Position numbers and translations under genes: made by a program. From SZUA-38 sp965212525 (lineage in GTDB: Bacteria > Pseudomonadota > Gammaproteobacteria > Xanthomonadales > SZUA-38), in NCBI GenBank assembly GCA_965212525.1, contig CBDBVC010000030.1, positions 62,001 to 126,000 of the forward strand: a stretch of DNA of 64,000 bases, written 5' to 3'. Numbering within the stretch: the first letter of the stretch is position 1; the number at the start of each line of letters is the position of its first letter. Shown one piece after another: positions 52,597 through 61,694 of the stretch. The notes beneath the pieces are model-generated. The model did no database searches. It saw only the letters and a program-made list of their open reading frames with translations, and was not told the DNA's origin.

Positions 52597-53964
52597 ATGG
52601 GATCACCAAGCATTCTGGTCGTCGATGACGAGCCGGATATCCGCCAGTTGGTGCAGGAAATCCTTCAGGACGAGGGGTATAAGGTCTCCATCGCCGAGAA
52701 TGCCGATGCCGCCCGCGAGATGCGCAAGGCAGGCAAGATCGATCTGGCACTGCTGGATATCTGGATGCCGGGCACCGATGGCATTTCACTGTTGCGCGAG
52801 TGGTCCGAGGGCGGGCTGCCGTTCCAGGTGATCATGATGTCGGGCCACGGCTCGGTGGAAACCGCTGTGGAGGCCACCAAGCTCGGCGCCTACGACTTTA
52901 TCGAAAAACCCATTTCCCTGGCCAAGCTGCTGCTGACGGTGCAACGTGCGCTCGAGGCCGGCTCGCTGCTGCGCGAGAACATTGGCCTGAAGAAGAAACT
53001 TTCTGCACCGCAGGAGCCGATCGGCGTCAGCCCGGCCATGCGGCAGCTGCACGATACCATCGAGCGACTGGCCCAGCATGACACCTGGGTGCTGATCAGT
53101 GGCGAGGCCGGTGTTGGCAAGGCCACGCTGGCCCAGTACATCCACACCCGCAGCCAGCGGCGCGAAGGGCCGTTTGTCGACATCAAGTTCGGCTCGATTG
53201 CGGCCGAGAACGTTGGCAAGGAACTGTTTGGCAGCGAGGAAGGCGACGAGATTACCTACGGGCTGCTGGAACAGGCCGATGGCGGCACGCTGTTTCTTGA
53301 CGAAGTGGCCGACATGGATGATGACATGCAGACCCGGCTGTCGGCGGCGCTGGACAGCGGGTCGATTCGCCGCGTCGGCGGCAGCGAAGCCATCTCATTC
53401 GACGTGCGCGTCATCGCCTCCTCTCGCAAGAATCTCGAGGAAGAGATGGCCGAGGGCAATTTCCGCAAGGAGCTGTTCTACAAGCTGAATGTGATCCCGC
53501 TGCTGATACCACCGCTGAGGGAACGACCGGAAGATGTGCCCGAGCTGCTGCGTTTCTACAGCGAATATTTCCCCGGACGCGAGAATCTGGATTACCGGCC
53601 GTTCACGGTGTCGGCACAGAACACGCTGCGCAACCATCCCTGGCCGGGCAATGTGCGCGAGCTGAAGAATCTGGTGCAGCGGCTGCTGATTCTTGGCAGC
53701 GGCGAGATTGACGAGGTGGAAGTGAAGCAGGTGCTGGGCAGTAGCAGTACGCCGGTCACTCAGGCGGTTTCAGGTATCGATTATGCCCTGCCGCTGCGTG
53801 AGGCACGCGAGCAGTTCGAGCGCGCCTACCTGGTGGAGAAGCTGCGTGAAGTCAGTGGCAGTGTCGGCAAGCTGGCGCAGGCCGCCGGCATGGAACGAAC
53901 CCACCTGTATCGCAAACTGCGCGCACTGGATGTTGATCCGAAGAAGCTGAACGAGCAGGACTGA
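52597..53964 (+). CDS. NtrX-like response regulator lacking the GAFTGA loop
   Basis: 455 residues. The receiver domain has D10/D11, phosphoacceptor D54 (ALLDIWMPG) and lysine in FIEKP. The AAA+ domain has Walker A GEAGVGKA at about 169-176 and Walker B TLFLDEVADM, and the R-finger region HPWPGNVRELKNLVQR. Where sigma-54 activators carry GAFTGA, this protein reads ELFGSEEGDEITYGLLEQAD, so the sigma-54-contacting loop is gone. A Fis-type HTH closes it (KLAQAAGMERTHLYRKLRAL). It may repress or activate without sigma-54. Next to trkA, as ntrX often is; no ntrY-like gene is adjacent. Confidence 0.9.
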   Translation: MGSPSILVVDDEPDIRQLVQEILQDEGYKVSIAENADAAREMRKAGKIDLALLDIWMPGTDGISLLREWSEGGLPFQVIMMSGHGSVETAVEATKLGAYDFIEKPISLAKLLLTVQRALEAGSLLRENIGLKKKLSAPQEPIGVSPAMRQLHDTIERLAQHDTWVLISGEAGVGKATLAQYIHTRSQRREGPFVDIKFGSIAAENVGKELFGSEEGDEITYGLLEQADGGTLFLDEVADMDDDMQTRLSAALDSGSIRRVGGSEAISFDVRVIASSRKNLEEEMAEGNFRKELFYKLNVIPLLIPPLRERPEDVPELLRFYSEYFPGRENLDYRPFTVSAQNTLRNHPWPGNVRELKNLVQRLLILGSGEIDEVEVKQVLGSSSTPVTQAVSGIDYALPLREAREQFERAYLVEKLREVSGSVGKLAQAAGMERTHLYRKLRALDVDPKKLNEQD

Positions 53965-55340
53965 TGAAGATAATCATTCTCGGTGCAGGTCAGGTGGGAT
54001 CCTCGATGGCGGCCAGTCTGGCCCGTGAGGAAAACGACATCACGGTGGTGGAACACAACCTGGAGCACCTGCGCGAGCTGCAGGACAAGCTCGACATTCG
54101 CGGCGTTCACGGTAACGCCTCGCATCCGACGGTACTTACCCGTGCCGGTGCCGAAGATGCCGACATGATCATCGCGCTGACTTCATCGGACGAGATCAAC
54201 ATGGTGGCCTGTCAGGTGGCCTACACCATTTTCCACACCCCCACCAAGATCGCCCGCGTGCGCGCCGGCGAATACCTGGACTACCCCGAATTCTTTGGTC
54301 ACGAGCATTGCCCCGTGGACGTGCTGATCAGCCCGGAAACGCTGGTGACCGAACACGTGCAGCGCCTGATCGAATACCCCGGCGCGCTGCAGGTGCTGGA
54401 TTTTGCCGACGGCCGCGCCCAGCTGGTGGCGGTGAGAACAGTCAAGGGCGGGGCGCTCACCGGTCACAAGATCAGCGAACTCAAATCCCTGCTACCGGAC
54501 GATATCGAAATTCGCGTCGCCGCCATCTTTCGCGAGGACAAGGCCATCATTCCCAACGGCGGCACTGAGCTGCTGGCAGGAGACATCGTGTTCTTCCTGG
54601 CGGCACAGGGCCATATTCGCACCGTGATGACCGAACTGCGCAAGCTCGACAAGCCAGCCAGGCGCGTGGTGCTGGCCGGCGGCGGCAACATTGGTGCCAG
54701 TCTGGCAGCCCGGCTGGAGGAGCGCTACCGGGTGAAGATCCTGGAGCGAAGCCCGGTTCGCGCCCGCGAGATAGCCGAGACACTGGATTCCAGCATCGTG
54801 CTGGTTGGCGACTGCGCCGACGCGGACCTGTTGCGCGAAGAGAACATCGACCAGACCGATATTTACTGCGCCCTCACCAACGACGATGAGGCCAACGTGC
54901 TGTCGTCCATGCTGGCCAAGCGTCTGGGCGCCAAGAAGGTAATCTCGCTGATCAACCGCGCCGCCTATGTGAACCTGATGGAGGGCGGCAATCTGGATAT
55001 CGCCGTCTCGCCACAATCGATCACCATCGGTGCCCTGCTGGCGCACATTCGCCGGGGTCACATGGTGCGCGTGCACGCACTGCGAAGTGGCGCGGCCGAG
55101 GCCATCGAGGCGGTGGCGCTGGGCGATGCCCGCACCTCTCAGGTCGTGGGCCGGGCCATCGAGGAAATTCCTCTGCCGGCCGATGTCACCATTGCCGGCA
55201 TCGTGCGCGGCAACGACCTGATCATTGCCCATCACGACACGCTGGTGGAAAGCGAAGACCACGTCATTCTGCTGGTGCTGGACAAGAAGCGCCTGTCGGA
55301 AGTGGAAAGCCTGTTCCAGGTTGACGCCACCTTTATCTGA
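53964..55340 (+). CDS. trkA: Trk potassium uptake regulatory protein TrkA
   Basis: 458 residues, the usual TrkA length. Two RCK_N/RCK_C units: the first NAD-binding loop is IILGAGQVGSSMA at 2-14 with the acidic VVEHN at the end of strand 2, the second is VVLAGGGNIGASLA at about 234, each followed by a TrkA_C domain. It gates the TrkH channel according to NAD(H)/ATP. The ATG overlaps the regulator's stop by one base. Confidence 0.95.
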   Translation: MKIIILGAGQVGSSMAASLAREENDITVVEHNLEHLRELQDKLDIRGVHGNASHPTVLTRAGAEDADMIIALTSSDEINMVACQVAYTIFHTPTKIARVRAGEYLDYPEFFGHEHCPVDVLISPETLVTEHVQRLIEYPGALQVLDFADGRAQLVAVRTVKGGALTGHKISELKSLLPDDIEIRVAAIFREDKAIIPNGGTELLAGDIVFFLAAQGHIRTVMTELRKLDKPARRVVLAGGGNIGASLAARLEERYRVKILERSPVRAREIAETLDSSIVLVGDCADADLLREENIDQTDIYCALTNDDEANVLSSMLAKRLGAKKVISLINRAAYVNLMEGGNLDIAVSPQSITIGALLAHIRRGHMVRVHALRSGAAEAIEAVALGDARTSQVVGRAIEEIPLPADVTIAGIVRGNDLIIAHHDTLVESEDHVILLVLDKKRLSEVESLFQVDATFI

Positions 55341-55414
55341 GTCCGACCTGATGATGACTGCAGACATTGACTGCCAATCACCCGCCGAGTCCCGGCCTGA
55401 CAATATCAGGGTGG

Positions 55415-55770
55415 GTTTCTGCCTGCGCGGGAATCTCTCTGGTGTATCCGCGTTGCCGCTTTCAGCTTTCTGGATCGCAAGATCTAGGGCAAATCCCTCC
55501 AAACCTCCCTTTGGGAAAGGGAGGCTTTCAGGGCCTTCGAATCATATCAGCGCCCCTTCCCACCGTGAACACCTGAGGCTTTCACGAACAATGCCGAGCA
55601 GCACTGCCTCCCCTGATTCGCAGGTGAGTCTTATACGTTCTGCGGTTGTTCATGGGTCTACCTCCCGCTTTGGGAAAGGGAGGCTTTTCAGATCATCCTC
55701 AGGCGACATGATTACCTCCCCCTTTGGCAAAGGGGGATTGAGGGGGATTTTTCCTGCAAATGAGATCAGG
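55415..55770. repeat. Dispersed repeats between trkA and trkH
   Basis: A half palindrome TCTGCCTGCGCGGGAATC (about 55418-55435), two small CTCCCTTTGGGAAAGGGAGG or CTCCCGCTTTGGGAAAGGGA elements (55506-55526, 55665-55684) and one full CCTCCCCCTTTGGCAAAGG..GGATTGAGGGGGATTTTT (55716-55752). No gene is seen in this gap. Confidence 0.6.
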
Positions 55771-55815
55771 CCTGCACCCGAAATTATCACCCTGACAGGG
55801 CACGGAGGCTAGAGA

Positions 55816-57268
55816 ATGCAGTTTGCCTCCATTCAGCGCATCGTCGGTATTCTGCTGGTGCTCTCGAGCCTCACCATGGTGCCGCCGGTGCTGGTGAGCC
55901 TGATTTATGGCGACAGCTCCTGGAAGGTGTTTCTCGAAGGCTCGCTGAGCCTGATTGTGCTCGGTGCGCTGTGCTGGTATCCGGTGCGTCATGTGCGGCG
56001 CGAATTGCGCATCAAGGACGGCTTCATTGTGGTGGTGGCCTGCTGGCTGGTACTGGGGCTGTGCAGTGCGGTGCCGTTTTTCATGTCGGCCGCAATGAAC
56101 ATGTCGCTGACCGATTCGGTGTTCGAAGCCATGTCGGGGCTGACCACCACCGGCGCCACGGTGCTGACCAATATCGACAGCCTACAACCGGGCTTCCTGT
56201 ATTACCGGCAGCAGCTGCAATGGCTGGGCGGCATGGGCATTATCGTACTGGCCGTGGCCATTCTGCCGATGCTGCGCATCGGTGGCATGCAACTGTATCG
56301 AGCCGAGACGCCCGGCCCGATGAAGGACAGCAAGCTGACCCCGCGCATCGCCGAGACGGCCAAGGCGCTGTGGTACCTGTACCTGACGCTGACCATCGTC
56401 TGCGCCGCCGCCTACTGGATGGCCGGCATGAAGGGTCTCGATGCCATCGGCCATGCCTTCTCAACCGTGGCCATCGGCGGCTTCTCCACGCACGATGCCA
56501 GCATCGGCTTTTACGACAGTGCCGTGATCGAGAGCATCTGCATGCTGTTCATGTTTCTGTCGGGCATCAATTACGCCCTGCACTTCGTTGCCTGGCGCCG
56601 CGCCACCATCAACCCCTATCTGGGTGATCCGGAGCTCAAGGCCTATATCGGTATCCTGGCATTCGCCACAATCATCTGCACCCTGTTCCTGTTCATCACC
56701 GACACTTACGACGGCTTTCTCGAGTCGTTGCGCTACGGCATGTTCCAGGTGATCTCGATCGGCACCACCACCGGCTTTGCCACCGACAGTTTTCTACCTG
56801 TGGCCCGGGTCGCTGCCGCTGATGCTGCTGTTGCTCAGCTGCGTCGGTGCCTGCGCCGGCTCCACCGGAGGCGGCATGAAAGTGGTTCGCATCCAGCTGC
56901 TGTTCAAGCAGGGCATTCGCGAGATTACCCGGCTGGTGCACCCCAACTCGATGGTGACCGTCAAGCTGGGCCAGCGCAGCGCGCCGGAAAAGGTGATTCA
57001 GGCCGTCTGGGGCTTCTTCTCGCTCTACGTGTTCTGCTTCATGGTGATGTCGCTGGTGCTGACGGCCTTCGGCATCGATCTGGTCACCGCCGTCTCTGCC
57101 GTGCTGTCCTGCCTCAACAACCTGGGCCCGGCACTGGGCGAAGCCGGCGCGCACTACGCCGACCTGGCACCGGCCGCGAAGTGGGTGCTGAGCCTGGCGA
57201 TGATCATGGGGCGGCTTGAGCTGTTCACAATAATGGTACTGCTCTCACCCGTCTTCTGGCGCAACTAA
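55816..57268 (+). pseudogene. trkH: TrkH potassium channel subunit, frameshifted
   Basis: The ATG at 55816 has GGAGG upstream. Frame 1 gives the first 325 residues, with three of the four selectivity-filter motifs (SGLTTTGATVL, VAIGGFSTHD, SIGTTTGFATDSF). In the next frame the protein continues YLWPGSLPLMLLLLSCVG, GACAGSTGGGMKVVR (TrkH hallmark) and the fourth motif NNLGPALGE to a stop at 57268. Removing one T from the TTTT at 56790-56793 restores SFYLWPG and a 483-residue protein, the length of E. coli TrkH. As written, frame 1 would end at 57219 with about 142 missense residues. The lesion sits in a homopolymer, so a base-calling error is quite possible. Confidence 0.88.
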
Positions 57269-57269
57269 C

Positions 57270-58250
57270 CTGACGTTCTACTCAGGAAGCACCATACTGC
57301 GTTGGGCGCACGATAAAAAATGCTCACGTACCGATGTACGCTGCGCTTTTTGATCGCACCCCCGCCTTGTCTGGCACATCCTGAACGAACGTCAGCCGTG
57401 TCAGAGACTTGCGCTTGCTCAGAAAGCACCCGCCTTGACTTGCAGCACCTGAGCGAATTCCAGCCCGGGGAATTGTTCTGAACCAAACCACACCCTTGTG
57501 ATCCCGAACGAACGTGAGGGATCTGGTCTGAAGGGCACGGTCTCCCAGATCCCTCGTCGCTGAGCTCTGTCGGGATGACAGTCCATCTGTCGTCCCGAGT
57601 GCAGTCGAGGGACCTGTGAGTAGTCGAGGTAATGTCCCGAATACACAACTCGATCCTGACCGTGCTCGATCCCCTAAGCTGTCATCCTCGCGAATGCGGG
57701 GATCCATTTTCAAGTTCAAGATGGGTTCCCGCCTGCGCGGGAACGACGATCGGTCTGACGTTCTGAACGACTTCCAGCCCGAGCCTCTGTTTAATGATCG
57801 GCTCACGTACCAATGTACGCTGCGCTGTTTGATCGCACCCCCGCCTTGCCTGACCGCACGTGAGCGAATTCCAGCCACATCATGACGAAAACCTCGCTGT
57901 CATCCTCGCGAATGCGGGGATCCATTTTCAAGTTCAAGATGGGTTCCCGCCTGCGCGGGAACGACGATCGGTCTGACGTTCTGAACGACTTCCAGCCCGA
58001 GCCTCTGTTTAATGATCGGCTCACGTACCAATGTACGCTGCGTTTTTTGATCGCACACCCACCTGCACGGTAACGATGATCGGTATTGTCGTCCCGAGCG
58101 CAGTCGAGGGAGCTGTGAGTGGTCGAGGCAAGTTTTCGGGCTCACTGTATTCCCTCGCCAGAACTGAGACCGTGACTCTGTCATTCTCCTTCAGTTGCCA
58201 GTTGAACCAGGTGCACCCTTGAGTACAGGTCTCTCCACTGCGGGCGAGAC
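57270..58250. repeat. Repeat field with duplicated block of about 165 bases
   Basis: No gene. Two near-identical direct repeats, about 57678-57842 and 57896-58060 (offset 218), each contain the CCTCGCGAATGCGGGGATCC / TTCCCGCCTGCGCGGGAACG bipartite palindrome, a CCCGAGCCTCTGTTTAATGA stretch and TCACGTACCAATGTACGCTG. A third copy of the last part lies at about 57323-57370. Also present: a CGAACGAACGTGAGGGATCT element (57506-57585) and three CGTCCCGAGYGCAGTCGAGG elements (57592, 58091, and inverse near 58231). Confidence 0.7.
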
Positions 58251-58355
58251 GACAAGTGGATCACATCGCCTGCCCCTGACGCGACCTGATTGGTCTGTTC
58301 GTGTAGAATACCCCGGCCCTCGCGGGCACCGTTGCAGCGAGATGAGAGAAAACCG

Positions 58356-60587
58356 ATGAAACGCCTTGTAATCACCACACTGGTAACCCTGATGATGATG
58401 ACGTCGACCAATGCCGAGAACCTGTCACTGGAACGCATTTATGCCAGCCCGTCCCTGAACGGTGCGACGCTGAGCAAGCCGGCGCTGTCGCCTGATGGCA
58501 AGCGCGCCACCTTCCTGCGTGGCAAGGAAACTGACCGCAATCAGATCGACCTGTGGGAATACAATATCGAATCGGGCGAGCTGCGCATGCTGGTCGATTC
58601 CCTGGTACTGCTGCCCGACGAGGGAGAGCTGTCTGAAGAGGAAAAGGCACGCCGCGAGCGCCAGCGTATCTCCGGTCAGAAGGGTATTGTCGATTATGTC
58701 TTCGCCAGGGACGGATCGGCCCTGCTGTTCCCGCTGGGCGGCAACCTGTTTCACTTCGACCTGACCAAACCGCGCGGTGAGGCCGTCAAGCAGCTGACTT
58801 TCAGTGAATCGTTCGACACCGACCCGCACTTTTCGCCCAAGGGCAATTACGTCGCCTTTGTGCGCGACCAGAACCTCTATGCCGTCAACATCGCCACGCT
58901 GGAGGAAATCCAGCTGACCACCGACGGCCGTGATCACATCAAGAACGGCATGGCCGAGTTTGTGGCACAGGAAGAGATGGACCGCGACACCGGTTTCTGG
59001 TGGTCGCCGGACGAGAGCCAGATCGCCTATTTCCGTGTCGATGAGTCACCCGTCAGCATCACGCGTCGCTACGAAATCTATGCCGACGAGTTCCGTGTGG
59101 TGGAGCAGCGCTACCCCTACACCGGCGAGAACAATGTCACCATGAAACTGGGTGTGGTGAGCCTGGCCGATCGCAAGACCCGCTGGGTGGGCCTGGGCAG
59201 CGAGACCGATATCTACGTGCCGCGCGTCAAGTGGTTGCCGGACAGCCAGCACCTGTCGTACCAGTTGCAGAGCCGCAACCAGCAGTCACTGGAACTGAAG
59301 GTAGTGAAGCTCGAGGACATGTCGCAGCGCAGCCTGCTGACCGAGACCAGCGACACCTGGATCAATCTGAATCACGGCCTGCGTTTTCTGAAGCAACAGG
59401 ATGCCCTGGTCTGGGCATCGGAGCGCGACGGCTACAACCACCTGTACCTGTATGACCTGAACGGCAAGCTGATTCGACGCCTGACCGAAGGTGACTGGCA
59501 GGTGGACGAGGTGGAAGGCATTGACGAAGCCAACAACCTGATCTATTTCACCGCCACCGCCAAATCTGTACTGGAACGGCATCTGTTCAGCCAGCTGCTG
59601 GACACCAGACGCCCGGGCAGTGTGAATCAGATCAGCGAGGGCGAAGGCAGCCACTCCATCACCATGAACGCCAATGCCAGTATCTACATCGATGATTTTT
59701 CCAGCACTGACCAGCCGCCACAGGCCTCGCTGCACCGTGCCAGCGGAGAGCACATTACCTGGCTGCTGGAAAACAAACTGGACGAGAACCACCCCTATCA
59801 TCCCTATGCCGACACACACCAGTCCTACCGCTTCGGTACACTCAAGGCCGAGGATGGCCAGACCCTGCATTACCGCATGCTGACACCGCCGGATTTCGAT
59901 GACAGCAGGAAACACCCGGTCATGATCTACACCTACGGTGGACCCGGTGTGCAGGTGGTCAACAAGCAATGGTCACGCCACAGCCTGTTCCAGCAGTACA
60001 TGGTGCAGCAGGGCTACATTGTGTTCTCGCTCGACAATCGCGGCTCCAAGCGTCGTGGCACGGCGTTCGAAAACCCGATCTATGAGCACATGGGCGGGGT
60101 TGAAGTGGTGGATCAGCTGGTGGGTGTCGATTACCTGAAGTCGCTGGATTATGTCGACGGCGACAATATCGGCATCTTCGGCTGGAGCTATGGCGGCTAC
60201 ATGACGCTGATGGCCCTGATGCAGCACCCGGATGTGTTCGCGGCCGGTGCCTCGGTGGCCCCGGTGACCGACTGGCACCTGTACGACACGCACTACACCG
60301 AGCGCTACATGAACCGGCCCCAGCTGAACGAGGACGGTTACCGCGATTCGGATGTACTCACCTATGCCCATCAGCTGAAGTCGCCACTGCTGCTGATCCA
60401 CGGCATGGCCGATGACAACGTGCTGTTCGAGCACACCACCAAGCTGTACAAGAAACTGCAGGATGAAGTCATTCTGTTTGACACCATGGCCTACCCCGGC
60501 GGCAAGCATCGCCTCGCCGGCCAGGCACGTCAGACCCATGTGTTTTCATCCATCGCCACCTATTTTGATACGCACCTGAAGGACTGA
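58356..60587 (+). CDS. Dipeptidyl peptidase IV-like S9 peptidase
   Basis: 743 residues with a signal peptide (RLVITTLVTLMMMTSTNA). N-terminal eight-bladed beta-propeller (about 40-470) with the double-glutamate motif E206/E207 in FVAQEEMDRDTGFWW that anchors the substrate N-terminus in DPP-IV enzymes. C-terminal alpha/beta hydrolase domain with triad S611 (GWSYGGY), D686 (HGMADDNVLFEHT) and H718 (GGKHRLAG). Likely removes X-Pro or X-Ala dipeptides from peptides in the periplasm. fbp follows after 10 bases, so they may share a transcript. Confidence 0.93.
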   Translation: MKRLVITTLVTLMMMTSTNAENLSLERIYASPSLNGATLSKPALSPDGKRATFLRGKETDRNQIDLWEYNIESGELRMLVDSLVLLPDEGELSEEEKARRERQRISGQKGIVDYVFARDGSALLFPLGGNLFHFDLTKPRGEAVKQLTFSESFDTDPHFSPKGNYVAFVRDQNLYAVNIATLEEIQLTTDGRDHIKNGMAEFVAQEEMDRDTGFWWSPDESQIAYFRVDESPVSITRRYEIYADEFRVVEQRYPYTGENNVTMKLGVVSLADRKTRWVGLGSETDIYVPRVKWLPDSQHLSYQLQSRNQQSLELKVVKLEDMSQRSLLTETSDTWINLNHGLRFLKQQDALVWASERDGYNHLYLYDLNGKLIRRLTEGDWQVDEVEGIDEANNLIYFTATAKSVLERHLFSQLLDTRRPGSVNQISEGEGSHSITMNANASIYIDDFSSTDQPPQASLHRASGEHITWLLENKLDENHPYHPYADTHQSYRFGTLKAEDGQTLHYRMLTPPDFDDSRKHPVMIYTYGGPGVQVVNKQWSRHSLFQQYMVQQGYIVFSLDNRGSKRRGTAFENPIYEHMGGVEVVDQLVGVDYLKSLDYVDGDNIGIFGWSYGGYMTLMALMQHPDVFAAGASVAPVTDWHLYDTHYTERYMNRPQLNEDGYRDSDVLTYAHQLKSPLLLIHGMADDNVLFEHTTKLYKKLQDEVILFDTMAYPGGKHRLAGQARQTHVFSSIATYFDTHLKD

Positions 60588-60597
60588 GGACGCCCGC

Positions 60598-61623
60598 ATG
60601 CATTCACGAATACCGCTGACCCGATACCTGATCGAACAGCAACGCGACAAGAAGATCATTGACGATGACCTGCGACTGCTGGTCGAGGTGGTGGCGCGCG
60701 CCTGCAAGGCCATCTCGGCCTATGTCAACAAGGGTGCCCTGGGCAATATCCTGGGCAGCGCCGACAGCACCAATGTGCAGGGCGAGGTTCAGAAAAAGCT
60801 CGACATCCTGTCGAACGAGATCCTGCTCGATGCCACCGAATGGGGCGGGCACCTGGCCGGCCTGGCCTCGGAAGAAATGGATGAGCCCTATTCCATTCCC
60901 AAGCAGTACCCGCGTGGCAAGTACCTGCTGGTGTTCGATCCGCTGGACGGGTCATCGAATATTGACGTCAACATCTCCGTCGGCACCATCTTCTCGGTGC
61001 TGGAACACGTCGGCGACAACCAGGATGTCACCGAGCAGTCGTTCCTGCAGCCGGGCTACAAGCAGGTGATGGCCGGGTACACCGTGTACGGCCCATCCAC
61101 ACAGATGGTGCTGACCATGGGGCACGGCGTTGATGCCTTCACGCTGCACAAGGAGCTGGGCACCTTCATGCTCACCAAGAAGGGCATGACGATTCCCGAG
61201 GACACGCAGGAATACGCCATCAACATGTCCTACCAGCGACACTGGTACCCGCCGATGAAGCGCTACGTGGATGAGCTGCTGGCCGGTGAAACCGGTCCTC
61301 GCGGCAAGAATTTCAACATGCGCTGGGTGGCCTCGATGGTGGCCGATGTGCACCGCCTGCTGACCCGTGGTGGCATTTTCATCTACCCGCGCGATCAGCG
61401 TGATCCCTCATCGCTGGGTCGTTTGCGGCTGCTGTACGAGGCCAACCCGATGAGCTTCATCGTCGAACAGGCTGGCGGCATGTCCACCAATGGCCTCATC
61501 CGCCTGCTGGAGGTGGAACCGCAAACGCTGCATGAACGCGTGGCCGTGTTCCTCGGCTCGAAGAACGAGATCGAGATCGTCACCCGCTATCATCAGGAAT
61601 ACGCTGCAGAAAACGAGGCGTGA
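60598..61623 (+). CDS. fbp: Class 1 fructose-1,6-bisphosphatase
   Basis: 341 residues, normal for class I FBPase, which makes fructose 6-phosphate in gluconeogenesis. Metal-binding motif VFDPLDGSSNIDVNIS (D114 onward), the preceding ASEEMDEP acid pair, the NMSYQRHWYPP region and the C-terminal EQAGGMSTNG substrate site are all present. Ends 22 bases before a strong terminator. Confidence 0.96.
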   Translation: MHSRIPLTRYLIEQQRDKKIIDDDLRLLVEVVARACKAISAYVNKGALGNILGSADSTNVQGEVQKKLDILSNEILLDATEWGGHLAGLASEEMDEPYSIPKQYPRGKYLLVFDPLDGSSNIDVNISVGTIFSVLEHVGDNQDVTEQSFLQPGYKQVMAGYTVYGPSTQMVLTMGHGVDAFTLHKELGTFMLTKKGMTIPEDTQEYAINMSYQRHWYPPMKRYVDELLAGETGPRGKNFNMRWVASMVADVHRLLTRGGIFIYPRDQRDPSSLGRLRLLYEANPMSFIVEQAGGMSTNGLIRLLEVEPQTLHERVAVFLGSKNEIEIVTRYHQEYAAENEA

Positions 61624-61640
61624 TTTGATTGCAGAGCATG

Positions 61641-61670
61641 AAAAAGCCGGTCATCTGACCGGCTTTTTTT
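61641..61670. terminator. Bidirectional intrinsic terminator
   Basis: GCCGGTC-ATCT-GACCGGC (61646-61663) followed by seven T rightward and, on the minus strand, five T (61641-61645). Serves fbp from the left and the HAAS membrane protein gene from the right. Confidence 0.93.
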
Positions 61671-61694
61671 GTGGGCACGTCCTTGCCGTTGCGG

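Noticed and set aside
54492..55502. 336-codon open frame on the minus strand
   Set aside because: Antisense of trkA, which is a clear family match in the other direction.
55816..57219. TrkH ending in frame 1 as a natural variant
   Set aside because: The last 142 residues of frame 1 are arginine/alanine-rich antisense-like sequence, while the next frame holds the conserved TrkH C-terminus.
57678..58060. Possible CRISPR or integron attC sites
   Set aside because: The repeats are two large direct copies with internal palindromes; no integrase and no core-site pattern.
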